Source of the DNA: Chloroflexota bacterium
Lineage (GTDB): Bacteria; Chloroflexota; Anaerolineae; UBA1429
Reading direction: 5' to 3'
DNA: 10,937 nucleotides
Assembly (NCBI GenBank): GCA_012515695.1
Contig: JAAYXX010000012.1
Coordinates: forward strand, 1 to 10,937
Part shown: one piece after another, positions 1 through 5,941 of the stretch
Layout of the letters: each line of letters opens with the position of its first letter
How positions within the stretch are numbered: the stretch's first letter is position 1
The notes under the pieces: model-generated
What the model saw: the letters and a program-made list of their open reading frames with translations, nothing else
Databases searched by the model: none
Told to the model about the DNA's origin: nothing
Program-made: the position numbers and the translations under genes

Positions 1-89
1 CCTTCCAGCCCCCCCTGGGCCACCAGGTTCACGATCTGGGCGGGCGTGAGCTTGCGAAAGGTAATGGAAACCAGTCCCGGACGGAACAT
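1..89 (-). CDS. Sugar phosphate isomerase/epimerase, N-terminal fragment (cut by window edge)
   Basis: Only the first 29 codons are present; the gene runs off the left edge. The translation begins MFRPGLVSITFRKLTPAQIV and continues into a segment ending GGLEG. This resembles the first beta-strand and helix of xylose-isomerase-like TIM-barrel sugar phosphate isomerases/epimerases, which often start with a GLVSITFR-type strand. The ATG at 89 is preceded by AAAGGAG with a suitable spacer, which fixes the start. The gene lies 28 bases downstream of the hydroxyacid dehydrogenase on the same strand, so the two are probably co-transcribed. The family acts on keto-sugars or inositol derivatives in the cytoplasm with a metal ion; the substrate cannot be told from this fragment. 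The call rests on a short segment and is therefore moderate. Confidence 0.6.
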   Translation of the reverse strand, partial: MFRPGLVSITFRKLTPAQIVNLVAQGGLE

Positions 90-117
90 GCAGTCTGCTC
101 CTTTCTATCTGGCGTGG

Positions 118-1107
118 TCAGGCCATTGACTGGAACTGCTCATAAGTAACGCCCCAGCGCAACGGCTCCCCGGCCAGGAAGCGTTCCAATTCCTGTACCA
201 TATAGCGCCCCATGCGGCGGCATTCCTCTGACATGGACCCGGCAATGTGTGGCGTGAGCACCACGTTGGGCAGGGTGTACAGCGGCGAGTCTGGCTCTGG
301 CGGCTCGGGCCAGGTTACGTCGAGGATGGCCCACAGGTCGGGCCGCTCTTGCAGCACGGCGATCATTTCCGGCTCGTTGACGATGGCCCCGCGAGAGGAA
401 TTGATAAACGTCGCGCCGGGCTTCATCATGCGGAAATGCGCGCCGGTAATCATCCCTTCCGTTTCGGGCAGCCAGGCGGTATGCAGCGAAACGACGTCCG
501 AGCGCCGGAACACGTCTTCCAGCGATACGAGTTCGATGCCCAGCTCTTCCGCGCCGTTGGCCGAGATGGGCGAGTAGGACAGGATGTGCAGGTCGAAGGG
601 TTGCAGCAGTTCCGCTGTCCGCCGCCCGACCATCCCCAGCGAAATCAGGCCCACCGTTCTGTCATATGCGCCGGGCACCTCCCAGTGGGGCGGGTATTTG
701 TGGTCGCGCTCGATGGCCCGCACATATCTCCAGCCGTGTTTGAGGCTGAACAGGATTTGCGACAGGCAATACTCGGCCACCGGCACGGCATTGGCGGCGT
801 AGGCGCTGGTGATGAGAATGCCACGCTGCCAGAACTCGTCGGTGACTATGCCACGGATGGACCCCGACCCGTAGAAAAAGGCTTTCAGGTTGGGCGCATG
901 TTCCAGGAACCAGGCGTCCAGCCTGGGCGCGCCCCATCCGGCAAAGATCACGTCCGCGTCGTGTAGCAGGGCGGGGTTCTCTTGGATGGATTCGGGGGTT
1001 TGCGGCGGGGCATAGATGTCCACCAGACGGCGAATGTCCCGCTGTTCCGGCTCGCCGTAGATCGTGTTGACGTGTTGGGGCGCCAGAATGAACAATCCCT
1101 TGAGCAT
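118..1107 (-). CDS. D-isomer-specific 2-hydroxyacid dehydrogenase (NAD-binding)
   Basis: This 329-residue protein has the usual length for the D-2-hydroxyacid dehydrogenase family, which reduces 2-keto acids with NAD(P)H in the cytoplasm. The nucleotide-binding Rossmann segment is at about residues 151-180 (TVGLISLGMVGRRTAELL), with glycines 153, 158 and 161. The catalytic triad can be placed: Arg239 in NSSRGAIVNE, Glu268 in DVTWPEPPEP, and His287 in LTPHIAGS. The substrate-binding halves are residues 1-105 and about 290-329. The ATG at 1107 has GGGGAGGAA upstream, and a near-consensus promoter lies about 90 bases ahead. The downstream neighbour, 28 bases away, starts a sugar phosphate isomerase/epimerase, so a role in sugar-acid or polyol catabolism is likely. 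The exact substrate (glycerate, phosphoglycerate, glyoxylate or another) cannot be assigned. All key residues are present and there is no sign of damage. Confidence 0.93.
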   Translation of the reverse strand: MLKGLFILAPQHVNTIYGEPEQRDIRRLVDIYAPPQTPESIQENPALLHDADVIFAGWGAPRLDAWFLEHAPNLKAFFYGSGSIRGIVTDEFWQRGILITSAYAANAVPVAEYCLSQILFSLKHGWRYVRAIERDHKYPPHWEVPGAYDRTVGLISLGMVGRRTAELLQPFDLHILSYSPISANGAEELGIELVSLEDVFRRSDVVSLHTAWLPETEGMITGAHFRMMKPGATFINSSRGAIVNEPEMIAVLQERPDLWAILDVTWPEPPEPDSPLYTLPNVVLTPHIAGSMSEECRRMGRYMVQELERFLAGEPLRWGVTYEQFQSMA

Positions 1108-1196
1108 GAGGCTTCCTCCCCGTGGAATGGTTGCTTGTATGATAGGCCAGTATGTTCCTGGACGAGTGCCAGCAGGCAGGGCGTTGCATGGGCAGC

Positions 1197-1225
1197 ATTC
1201 TAGGGCTGGATGGCGGGGATGTCAA
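1197..1225 (-). promoter_or_regulatory. Sigma70-type promoter for the hydroxyacid dehydrogenase operon
   Basis: On the minus strand a perfect -35 box TTGACA (1225-1220) is followed after 17 bases by a -10 box TAGAAT (1202-1197, five of six consensus bases). Transcription would start near 1190 and give a leader of about 80 bases before the ATG at 1107. It lies between the stop of the methyltransferase gene (1245) and the dehydrogenase, so the dehydrogenase can be transcribed independently of that upstream gene. Confidence 0.7.
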
Positions 1226-1244
1226 AGGGCAGGGCCGCCTTGCT

Positions 1245-2039
1245 CTAGCAGGCTAGCGCCTCAACCTCCAGGCGCATCATCTGCACGTGCGTTTTGCCCT
1301 GTGGGTCGAGGGGATGTTGGGCCAGATAGGCCGCGACGAGTTCATCTAGAAAGGGTTCTCGCTGTTCGGCGGGCAAGCGGTTGGTGTAGGGGAACCAGGT
1401 GGTCCGCAGCCAGCCTTTCAAGCCGTCCGGGCCATCGTGTTGCATATCCTTGTGGATCAGTTCCAGGCGCACGATCTCAAAGTCGAACGCAGGGAGCCAG
1501 GCGCGGTATTCCTCCACCCCGCAGAAGCGGTATGGACACTCGAACCCGGCCAAATACGCGCTCCAGGCGGGGGCGTGGGTCAATGTATGCAGCACGGCCA
1601 TCACCTCGTCGGCGTTGCCCTGGCCGCCCATCTGGAACAGCAGCTTGCCTCCACGGCGCAGTCCCGCGCGCACCCCGCGCAGCACAGCCTCGTGGTCCTG
1701 AACCCAGTGCAGCGTGGCATTGGAAAAGGCGATGTCAAAGATGGGCGGCAGGTCGAGCGCGGTGGCATCTTGCTGGCGGAATGTCAGGTTGGGGTATTGA
1801 GCGGGGGGGTAACTCGCGCTGGCGAGTTCGATCATCTGCGGGGAAGCGTCGATACCCAACACCGCGCCCCGCGCCAGTTGCCGGGCGATGGCCGCCGTGA
1901 TCTTGCCATCTCCACAGCCGATATCTACCAGCCGCTCATGGCCTTGCAGGCCGAGCTTGGCAACGAGTTCTTGCGCCCATTGCCATTGGGCGGTCGAGTT
2001 CCGGGCATAGTCTGCCGCGTTCCAACGCTGTTCTATCAT
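1245..2039 (-). CDS. Class I SAM-dependent methyltransferase, trans-aconitate methyltransferase-like
   Basis: This 264-residue protein has a complete class I methyltransferase fold. Motif I is VDIGCGDG (residues 38-45), which binds S-adenosylmethionine. The acidic residue ending strand 2 is Asp64 in LGIDAS, which normally holds the ribose. The adenine-contact region is QQDA (89-92), and motif IV is FDIAFSNATLHW (101-112). The FSNATLHWV signature and the early W/Y-rich N-terminus (DYARNSTAQWQWA) resemble E. coli Tam, which methylates trans-aconitate, and related small-molecule methyltransferases. The acceptor substrate cannot be deduced; Tam-like proteins are a broad group. The ATG at 2039 has TGGAG ten bases upstream. 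The gene stands alone, divergent from the cyclophilin-like gene on the plus strand. An alternative description is a generic methyltransferase domain (type 11/12) protein. Confidence 0.88.
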   Translation of the reverse strand: MIEQRWNAADYARNSTAQWQWAQELVAKLGLQGHERLVDIGCGDGKITAAIARQLARGAVLGIDASPQMIELASASYPPAQYPNLTFRQQDATALDLPPIFDIAFSNATLHWVQDHEAVLRGVRAGLRRGGKLLFQMGGQGNADEVMAVLHTLTHAPAWSAYLAGFECPYRFCGVEEYRAWLPAFDFEIVRLELIHKDMQHDGPDGLKGWLRTTWFPYTNRLPAEQREPFLDELVAAYLAQHPLDPQGKTHVQMMRLEVEALAC

Positions 2040-2071
2040 CGAGTGTACGCTCCAGGCGAGATTGAGCCTCT

Positions 2072-2100
2072 AGCATAGGGGAAACGGGGCGCAGGCGCAA
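2072..2100 (-). promoter_or_regulatory. Possible weak promoter for the methyltransferase gene
   Basis: The minus strand reads TTGCGC (2100-2095), a 17-base spacer, then TATGCT (2077-2072). The match is three of six at -35 and four of six at -10. It is correctly placed about 35 bases before the ATG at 2039, but matches of this quality occur by chance, so the call is tentative. Confidence 0.3.
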
Positions 2101-2105
2101 ACGCC

Positions 2106-2132
2106 GCAAGGAGGGGTGTTTTGACTCCTTGC
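2106..2132. promoter_or_regulatory. Inverted repeat overlapping a -35 box, possible operator
   Basis: GCAAGGAG (2106-2113) and CTCCTTGC (2125-2132) form a perfect 8-base inverted repeat around an 11-base centre. The right arm overlaps the last two bases of the -35 box at 2121-2126. A dyad in this position is typical of a repressor or activator site, although it could also be a simple hairpin. No regulator gene is nearby to pair with it. Confidence 0.35.
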
Positions 2133-2150
2133 AACTAGCGGGGCTATAAT
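2121..2150 (+). promoter_or_regulatory. Sigma70-type promoter for the cyclophilin-like gene
   Basis: TTGACT (2121-2126, five of six) is followed after 18 bases by a perfect TATAAT (2145-2150). Transcription would begin near 2157. That is downstream of an in-frame ATG at 2154, so translation should use the ATG at 2232, which has its own ribosome site. Confidence 0.72.
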
Positions 2151-2231
2151 CCTATGGCCCGGTCTTGGGGTAGTCAGCCAGTTGCCCCCTTTGGGTGTCA
2201 GAGCGGGGCCAGCCCGGACAAGGAGAAGCGT

Positions 2232-2605
2232 ATGCGGAAAATACAAATCGCGGCAGGGGATGTTACCGCCACGGCTGTATTGAATGATAGCTATACGGCT
2301 GAGGCAATCTGGGACGCGTTGCCGCTAGAGGCGCGAGCCAATACCTGGGGAGACGAGATTTACTTTGGGATTCCCCTCTACCTGGAAGAAGAGAACGGCC
2401 AAGAGATCGTGGAACTGGGCGACGTGGCCTATTGGGCGCCCGGCCACGCGTTCTGCATCTTTTCGGGCGCACGCCCGTCAGTCGGGGGAACGAAATCCGC
2501 CCGGCCAGCGCGGTGAACGTGTTTGGCAAGGTGGAGGGCGACCCGACTGTTTTCAAACGCGTCAAGGACGGGGACAAGGTTGTGCTGTCTCGCGTGGAGG
2601 AATAG
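2232..2605 (+). pseudogene. Cyclophilin-like fold protein (TM1367/PF04126 type), frameshifted
   Basis: The gene starts at ATG 2232, after AAGGAG and a strong promoter, and in the first frame stops at 2516 after 94 residues. Residues 1-77 match the small cyclophilin-like family typified by Thermotoga TM1367: motifs NTWGDEIYFGIPLY, VELGDVAYWAPG and HAFCIF. After the TTTT run at 2460-2463 the first frame becomes unrelated sequence. The -1 frame carries the missing family end: TPVSRGNEIRPASAVNVFGK, then a further stretch ending VVLSRVEE and a TAG at 2603-2605. Adding one T to the run restores an intact protein of about 124 residues through FCIFFGRTPVSRG, the usual family length. The lesion is either a real frameshift or a homopolymer sequencing error. 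The family has a peptidyl-prolyl-isomerase-like barrel, but its biological function is not established. Confidence 0.85.
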
Positions 2606-2652
2606 GGCTTGAGCGAGCGCCGCGCCGGTGGCTTGCGTGTGAAACGAACGCA

Positions 2653-2672
2653 GGGGAGCGCTATTGCTCCCC
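2653..2672. terminator. Hairpin between convergent genes, possible terminator
   Basis: GGGGAGC (2653-2659) and GCTCCCC (2666-2672) form a 7-base GC-rich stem with a 6-base loop. It overlaps the last codons and stop of the acetyltransferase gene and lies about 50 bases past the end of the cyclophilin-like gene. No T-run follows on either strand, so an intrinsic terminator is only a possibility. Confidence 0.3.
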
Positions 2673-3245
2673 CGTCAGCCTCATGAACTCGTCGCGGAGC
2701 AGGCCATAGGTGACAAGGTCTTCGTAGGCCGTGCCCTTTTTGACGTGCTGGCGCAGCGTGCCTTCCAGCGTCATGCCCGCCTTTTGCATCACGCGCCCGG
2801 AAGCGGGATTCCGGGGAAAGTGGTTGGCGCAGATGCGATGCAGGCCCAGCACGCGAAAGCCGTATGCCACGACGGCCCGCGCTGCTTCGGTGGCATAGCC
2901 GTTATTCCAATAGGGCACGCCGATCCAGTATCCCAGCTCTGCCCGGTTGTGTCGTGGGGTGATTAGCAAGCCGATGGCCCCGACCAGCGTTTCCGTTTCG
3001 CGCAGCGTGATGGCGAAATGGACGCCTAGCCCTTCCTCAAAGGTTGGCCGATGGGAGCGAATCCACTCTTCGGCGGCGCCTCGCGGGTAGGGGTGGGGAA
3101 TGTCGAGCGTGGTGGCGCTGATTTCCGCTGCTCCGGCCAGACGTTGCACGTCGCCCGCGTCGCTCAGGCGAAACGGGCGCAGGATCAACCGCTCCGTTTC
3201 CAGCGTGGGGCGGCGGTCTGGAACGAGAACGTTCAGAAACGACAT
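2661..3245 (-). CDS. GNAT family N-acetyltransferase, RimJ/RimL type
   Basis: This 194-residue protein has the layout of the Acetyltransf_3 (RimJ/RimL-like) group, which moves acetyl from acetyl-CoA to an amine on a protein N-terminus, antibiotic or small molecule. It opens with LETERLILRPFRLSD (residues 15-29), the typical first strand. The acetyl-CoA-binding motif A is ELGYWIGVPYWNNGYATEAA (about 103-122), where N115-G116-Y117-A118 form the pyrophosphate loop. The C-terminal signature NPASGRVMQKAGMTLEG spans 146-162. The ATG at 3245 is chosen because GGAGGTAAGG precedes it; the in-frame GTG at 3263 would sit upstream of this ribosome site. The gene stands alone and faces the cyclophilin-like gene. 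The substrate cannot be predicted. Confidence 0.9.
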   Translation of the reverse strand: MSFLNVLVPDRRPTLETERLILRPFRLSDAGDVQRLAGAAEISATTLDIPHPYPRGAAEEWIRSHRPTFEEGLGVHFAITLRETETLVGAIGLLITPRHNRAELGYWIGVPYWNNGYATEAARAVVAYGFRVLGLHRICANHFPRNPASGRVMQKAGMTLEGTLRQHVKKGTAYEDLVTYGLLRDEFMRLTGEQ

Positions 3246-3265
3246 AATCCTTACCTCCAACACAT

Positions 3266-3294
3266 ATGGTAGGTCAGGTAACAGGGCGCGTCAA
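3266..3294 (-). promoter_or_regulatory. Possible promoter for the acetyltransferase gene
   Basis: The minus strand shows TTGACG (3294-3289, five of six), a 17-base spacer and TACCAT (3271-3266, four of six). Transcription would start near 3259, giving a very short leader that just includes the ribosome site. The -35 box lies inside one arm of a long inverted repeat (3282-3315). Confidence 0.35.
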
Positions 3295-3315
3295 GAGGTT
3301 GTTGATCGCGCCCTG
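3282..3315. repeat. Long inverted repeat in a divergent intergenic region
   Basis: CAGGGCGCGTCAA (3282-3294) pairs with TTGATCGCGCCCTG (3302-3315): nine perfect GC-rich pairs, one bulged T, then four more pairs, around a 7-base loop. It lies between the divergent acetyltransferase and Gfo/Idh genes and covers the possible -35 box of the former. It may be a regulator site or a leader hairpin. In the rest of this intergenic region (3316-3412) I see no clear promoter for the plus-strand gene. Confidence 0.5.
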
Positions 3316-3427
3316 AAAATACACGGATGAACCGGGCAGCGCCGTAGCCACCGTGCAGAGGCGAAATATATGGCGGGGCAGTTGCTCGCTCTCATTGACG
3401 AATTGAAATAGCAAAGGAGATCTGATT

Positions 3428-4618
3428 ATGACACCGTCCATTGTCAACGCGGGTATTGTCGGGCTAGGGCTGGCCGCGCGCGCGCACCTCAAGGGCTACC
3501 AGACGCACCCGCACGCGCAAGTAGGCGCTGTGTGCGACCTGGACCGCGAGCGCGCTATGCAATTCGCCGCCGAACACGGCATTCCCCGGGTATACACCTC
3601 CTATGAGGAATTGCTGGCAGACCCCGACATCAACACCGTTGACATTGCCACGCCCACCCATCTCCATGCAGAGATGACCCGGCAGGCAGCCCTGGCAGGC
3701 AAGCATATCCATTGTGAGAAGCCATTTTGCCGCAACCTCAACGAAGGGATGCAGGCCGTCGCGGCGGTGCGCCAACAAGGCGTCAAGCTGGTCGTTGGCG
3801 AGACGTATGTCTTTATCTCGTCCCACCAAAAGGCGCGTGAGTTGATTGCCGCCGGGGAGATCGGGCGGCCGCTCCAGGTGCGTCAGCGCCACGGGGCCTG
3901 GCTGGAGCGCCAGCGGGGGCTGGCGGATGGTGTGCCGGTGGATCGTAGCTGGCGCGTGGACCCTGTCAAGTCCGGCGGGGGCGAATACTATTGGATCTTT
4001 GACCATGCGGTACACTTTTTCGCCACTGCCGAATACCTTATGCTAGATCAGCCCGTTGCCGAGGTCTATGCGGTGAACGCCAGCAACCGGGCGCTGCCCG
4101 CCAAAAGCGGCGCCGCCCATGACCCCTACACCACTGCCGAGGTTGATCTCCCGATTATTACCTGGAAGTACGCCGACCCGGCCTGTCAGGGCGTCTGGAT
4201 GCGGGCAGAGCGGCTAAACGGCAAATACGACTATATGCGCGGTTTTTGCACCACAGTTTGCGGCGAGAAGGGTATGTTGGAGGTGCTGGGCGAAGGTGGG
4301 CACAATCTGCTCTGGAATGGGCAGCAGCAACACCTCATCCTGCACCGCGAGGGACGCGAGCCGCAATGCTGGCGCTTTGACGAGGGGGGCGACGATGTCT
4401 GGGAGTCGGATATTGCCTATTATAGCCAGGGGCATATCCACCAGGTGCATCACCTGATTGACTGTATCCTGAGCGACCAGGAGCCGCGCTATACTGGCGA
4501 GAATGGAGTCCACTCGGTGCAATGCACGCTGGCAGCCATTCGCTCGGCGCGCGAGGGGCGGCCCGTCCGATTGGAAGAGATTGACCCGGCGTACACTGCC
4601 TATGGAAGTGGACGGTAG
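3428..4618 (+). CDS. Gfo/Idh/MocA family NAD(P)-dependent oxidoreductase
   Basis: This 396-residue protein is of normal length for the glucose-fructose oxidoreductase / inositol dehydrogenase / MocA family. The N-terminal Rossmann fold starts AGIVGLGLAARAH, with glycines 9, 12 and 14. Strand 4 is VDIATPTHLH (71-80), and the family's EKP motif is CEKPF with Glu97-Lys98-Pro99. The usual GGG-x3-DxGxH site is changed: GGG (183-185) is followed by EYYWIFDHAVHFF, which keeps His193 but has Trp where Asp is typical (189) and His at 196. The C-terminal alpha/beta sheet domain (about 125-390) binds the substrate, probably a sugar, polyol or sugar acid. The start at 3428 has AAAGGAG a few bases upstream. 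The gene is a single transcription unit ending before a strong hairpin. It may belong to the same catabolic theme as the dehydrogenase/isomerase pair at the left edge. Confidence 0.92.
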   Translation: MTPSIVNAGIVGLGLAARAHLKGYQTHPHAQVGAVCDLDRERAMQFAAEHGIPRVYTSYEELLADPDINTVDIATPTHLHAEMTRQAALAGKHIHCEKPFCRNLNEGMQAVAAVRQQGVKLVVGETYVFISSHQKARELIAAGEIGRPLQVRQRHGAWLERQRGLADGVPVDRSWRVDPVKSGGGEYYWIFDHAVHFFATAEYLMLDQPVAEVYAVNASNRALPAKSGAAHDPYTTAEVDLPIITWKYADPACQGVWMRAERLNGKYDYMRGFCTTVCGEKGMLEVLGEGGHNLLWNGQQQHLILHREGREPQCWRFDEGGDDVWESDIAYYSQGHIHQVHHLIDCILSDQEPRYTGENGVHSVQCTLAAIRSAREGRPVRLEEIDPAYTAYGSGR

Positions 4619-4647
4619 CATCTATTCCGTGTTTTGACCCGGAGTAC

Positions 4648-4690
4648 AACACGCCCGTCAGATGGTGTTCGTCTGACGGGCCTGGGTGTT
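4648..4690. terminator. Strong hairpin, likely bidirectional terminator
   Basis: GCCCGTCAGA (4653-4662) and TCTGACGGGC (4672-4681) form a perfect 10-base stem with a 9-base loop. The stem can be extended by AACAC (4648-4652) with GTGTT (4686-4690) across a 4-base bulge. It lies 30 bases after the Gfo/Idh stop and also downstream of the convergent pilus operon. Only a weak T-rich tail is present (GTGTTGT when read on the minus strand), so efficiency is uncertain. Confidence 0.55.
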
Positions 4691-4696
4691 AGGATG

Positions 4697-4830
4697 GGCG
4701 GTTGAAACCGCAGCAACGTTTGCATCGCCAGCTTGCTGGCGCCGCCATGCATGGCGCAGCCGCCCTTCGGCGGCTGGGAAGCGAACCTGCGCAGGCAGGT
4801 TTTGCAACGGTTGGTGCAGTTTCAACTGCC
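4697..4830. repeat. Nested palindromic intergenic repeat element (REP/MITE-like)
   Basis: Six palindromes stand almost end to end. They are GCGGTT-GA-AACCGC (4698-4711), CGCCAGCTTGCTGGCG (4726-4741), CGCCATGCATGGCG (4743-4756), CAGCCGCC-cttc-GGCGGCTG (4757-4776), AACCTGC-gcag-GCAGGTT (4784-4801) and GCAGTT-TC-AACTGC (4816-4829). The first and last also pair with each other as an outer inverted repeat: 4697-4716 against 4811-4830, continuing inwards with CGTTTGCA against TGCAACGG. Between the outer arms the G-C pairs of one appear as A-T in the other while both stay self-complementary, which suggests that structure is conserved. There is no coding capacity. It looks like a non-autonomous repetitive element or a strongly structured 3' region; copies elsewhere cannot be checked here. 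Confidence 0.65.
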
Positions 4831-4862
4831 TATGAGATGGCACGTCGGGTTATCGAAGGGCG

Positions 4863-5903
4863 TCAATCCTGGATCAGGCTGACGGCGATAAACTCGTCCG
4901 GCGGGGCGCCTTCGGTGCGGCCGCAGGCAATGGGCTGCGGGTCGCACAACCGGCGGGCGCGCATCACCTTGGCGTTATTGGGGCACTCGTTCTGCTTGTG
5001 ACCGGGAAGGGGCGGGATGGTGAGTTTGAGGTTAACGTCCACGAGGTTCACGTAGCCAAAGTCGACGATATGGTACAGCGTGCCCGGACAGGTGCCGATG
5101 GTTCCGTTACAAGGTCCCGGGCCCCAGATCAGCACATAGATATTGTCTCCCTCGCGCTTTTCAGCGGCTTGTAGAGCCGAACTGACCACGCCCGGATCGC
5201 CCGGCACGCAATCCCCGATGTCAATGGGGCCGCTGTAATCGTTCTCGATCCAGCATTTCAGCGCATCAGCGCCGCAGTTGTCCTTGCAGCCTGCGGGGTT
5301 GGGCCAGGGTTCTGGCGGGGGGGGAAGGCGCACCCAGCCGCGATGACCAGGCCCCACGCTGATGGCGCTGCCGATGACGCTCTGGCAGTCGCAGTTGTCG
5401 CACATATCGTCTGTCACGCTGTCGTCGTCCCAGACATAGAATTCGGCGCCGCAGGGGATGGTATCCCAGGTGATCTCGTCAAAGGCCACGGGAAAGGCCC
5501 CGCACAGCCTGGTAGTCTCTCCGCAGGCGGCGGTGGCTTCGGCGCTGATGTTGAGTACGTCAATCCCGATCCCGCCGAGCAGGCTGCCCAGCCCCATAAA
5601 GTAGGTGTCTCGGGTGCACGAGGCCACGACGCGCACCTTGTTGCCATTGACCTCCACCAGCGCCGTGTCCGCGCTGTTGCGATTCACCGCATAGTCGGTG
5701 GCCTCTGCGACGGGGTCGCCGCCATAGCAGAGTGCGCGCGCCCCCGCCAGCGCGCCCGCGTCGGCGGCGTTTTGCATATGCCGCCGCTCAAAGTAGGCAT
5801 TGCCGCCGTCTATCGCCAACCCCACAAAGAGCAGTAGTACAATCAACAATAACACTTGCGCCAGCATTGCGCCGGTTTCCTGCCGGTGAAATGCTGCTTT
5901 CAT
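4863..5903 (-). CDS. TadG-like Tad pilus-associated surface protein, Cys-rich
   Basis: This 346-residue protein starts with a short basic segment and one hydrophobic helix (about residues 12-34), followed by AIDGGNAYFERRHMQNAADA and then GALAGARAL. That is the signature of the putative Flp-pilus-assembly TadG-like N-terminal domain (PF13400). A TadE-like processing site would be Gly11 followed by AMLAQ, with Gln where the pseudopilin Glu is expected. The rest should be outside the membrane. It is unusually Cys-rich (17 Cys), with an acidic cluster DDDSVTDDMCDNCDC at 159-173 that might bind metal or form disulfides. No von Willebrand domain is recognisable. ATG 5903 is chosen because AGGAGGTG lies just upstream; a TTG at 5945 would otherwise extend the frame by 14 residues. 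It is the last gene of the operon, 38 bases after TadE. Confidence 0.82.
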   Translation of the reverse strand: MKAAFHRQETGAMLAQVLLLIVLLLFVGLAIDGGNAYFERRHMQNAADAGALAGARALCYGGDPVAEATDYAVNRNSADTALVEVNGNKVRVVASCTRDTYFMGLGSLLGGIGIDVLNISAEATAACGETTRLCGAFPVAFDEITWDTIPCGAEFYVWDDDSVTDDMCDNCDCQSVIGSAISVGPGHRGWVRLPPPPEPWPNPAGCKDNCGADALKCWIENDYSGPIDIGDCVPGDPGVVSSALQAAEKREGDNIYVLIWGPGPCNGTIGTCPGTLYHIVDFGYVNLVDVNLKLTIPPLPGHKQNECPNNAKVMRARRLCDPQPIACGRTEGAPPDEFIAVSLIQD

Positions 5904-5941
5904 GGCGCACCTCCTCTCAAATAGCGCACGGCTGCCAGCCG

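Noticed and set aside
247..966. Long plus-strand open frame opposite the hydroxyacid dehydrogenase
   Set aside because: It has no recognisable domain or ribosome site, and it lies wholly antisense to a gene with clear catalytic motifs. Such open frames are common in high-GC DNA.
1064..1900. Arg/Pro/Ser-rich plus-strand open frame over the promoter region and the methyltransferase
   Set aside because: It is antisense to a well-supported methyltransferase, has low complexity, and runs across the promoter at 1197-1225.
2154..2231. Upstream in-frame ATG that would add 26 residues to the cyclophilin-like protein
   Set aside because: The predicted transcript starts near 2157, after this ATG. The extension matches nothing in the family, and the ATG at 2232 has a good ribosome site.
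2456..2470. Programmed -1 frameshift in the cyclophilin-like gene
   Set aside because: The shift site is not an X XXY YYZ heptamer, no clear downstream stimulator was found, and this family is not known to use recoding. A missing T is simpler.
3246..3263. GTG start at 3263 for the acetyltransferase
   Set aside because: The six extra codons contain the ribosome site GGAGGT that serves the ATG at 3245.
4697..4830. CRISPR array
   Set aside because: The palindromes differ in sequence and stand almost end to end; there are no identical direct repeats with regular spacers and no cas genes.
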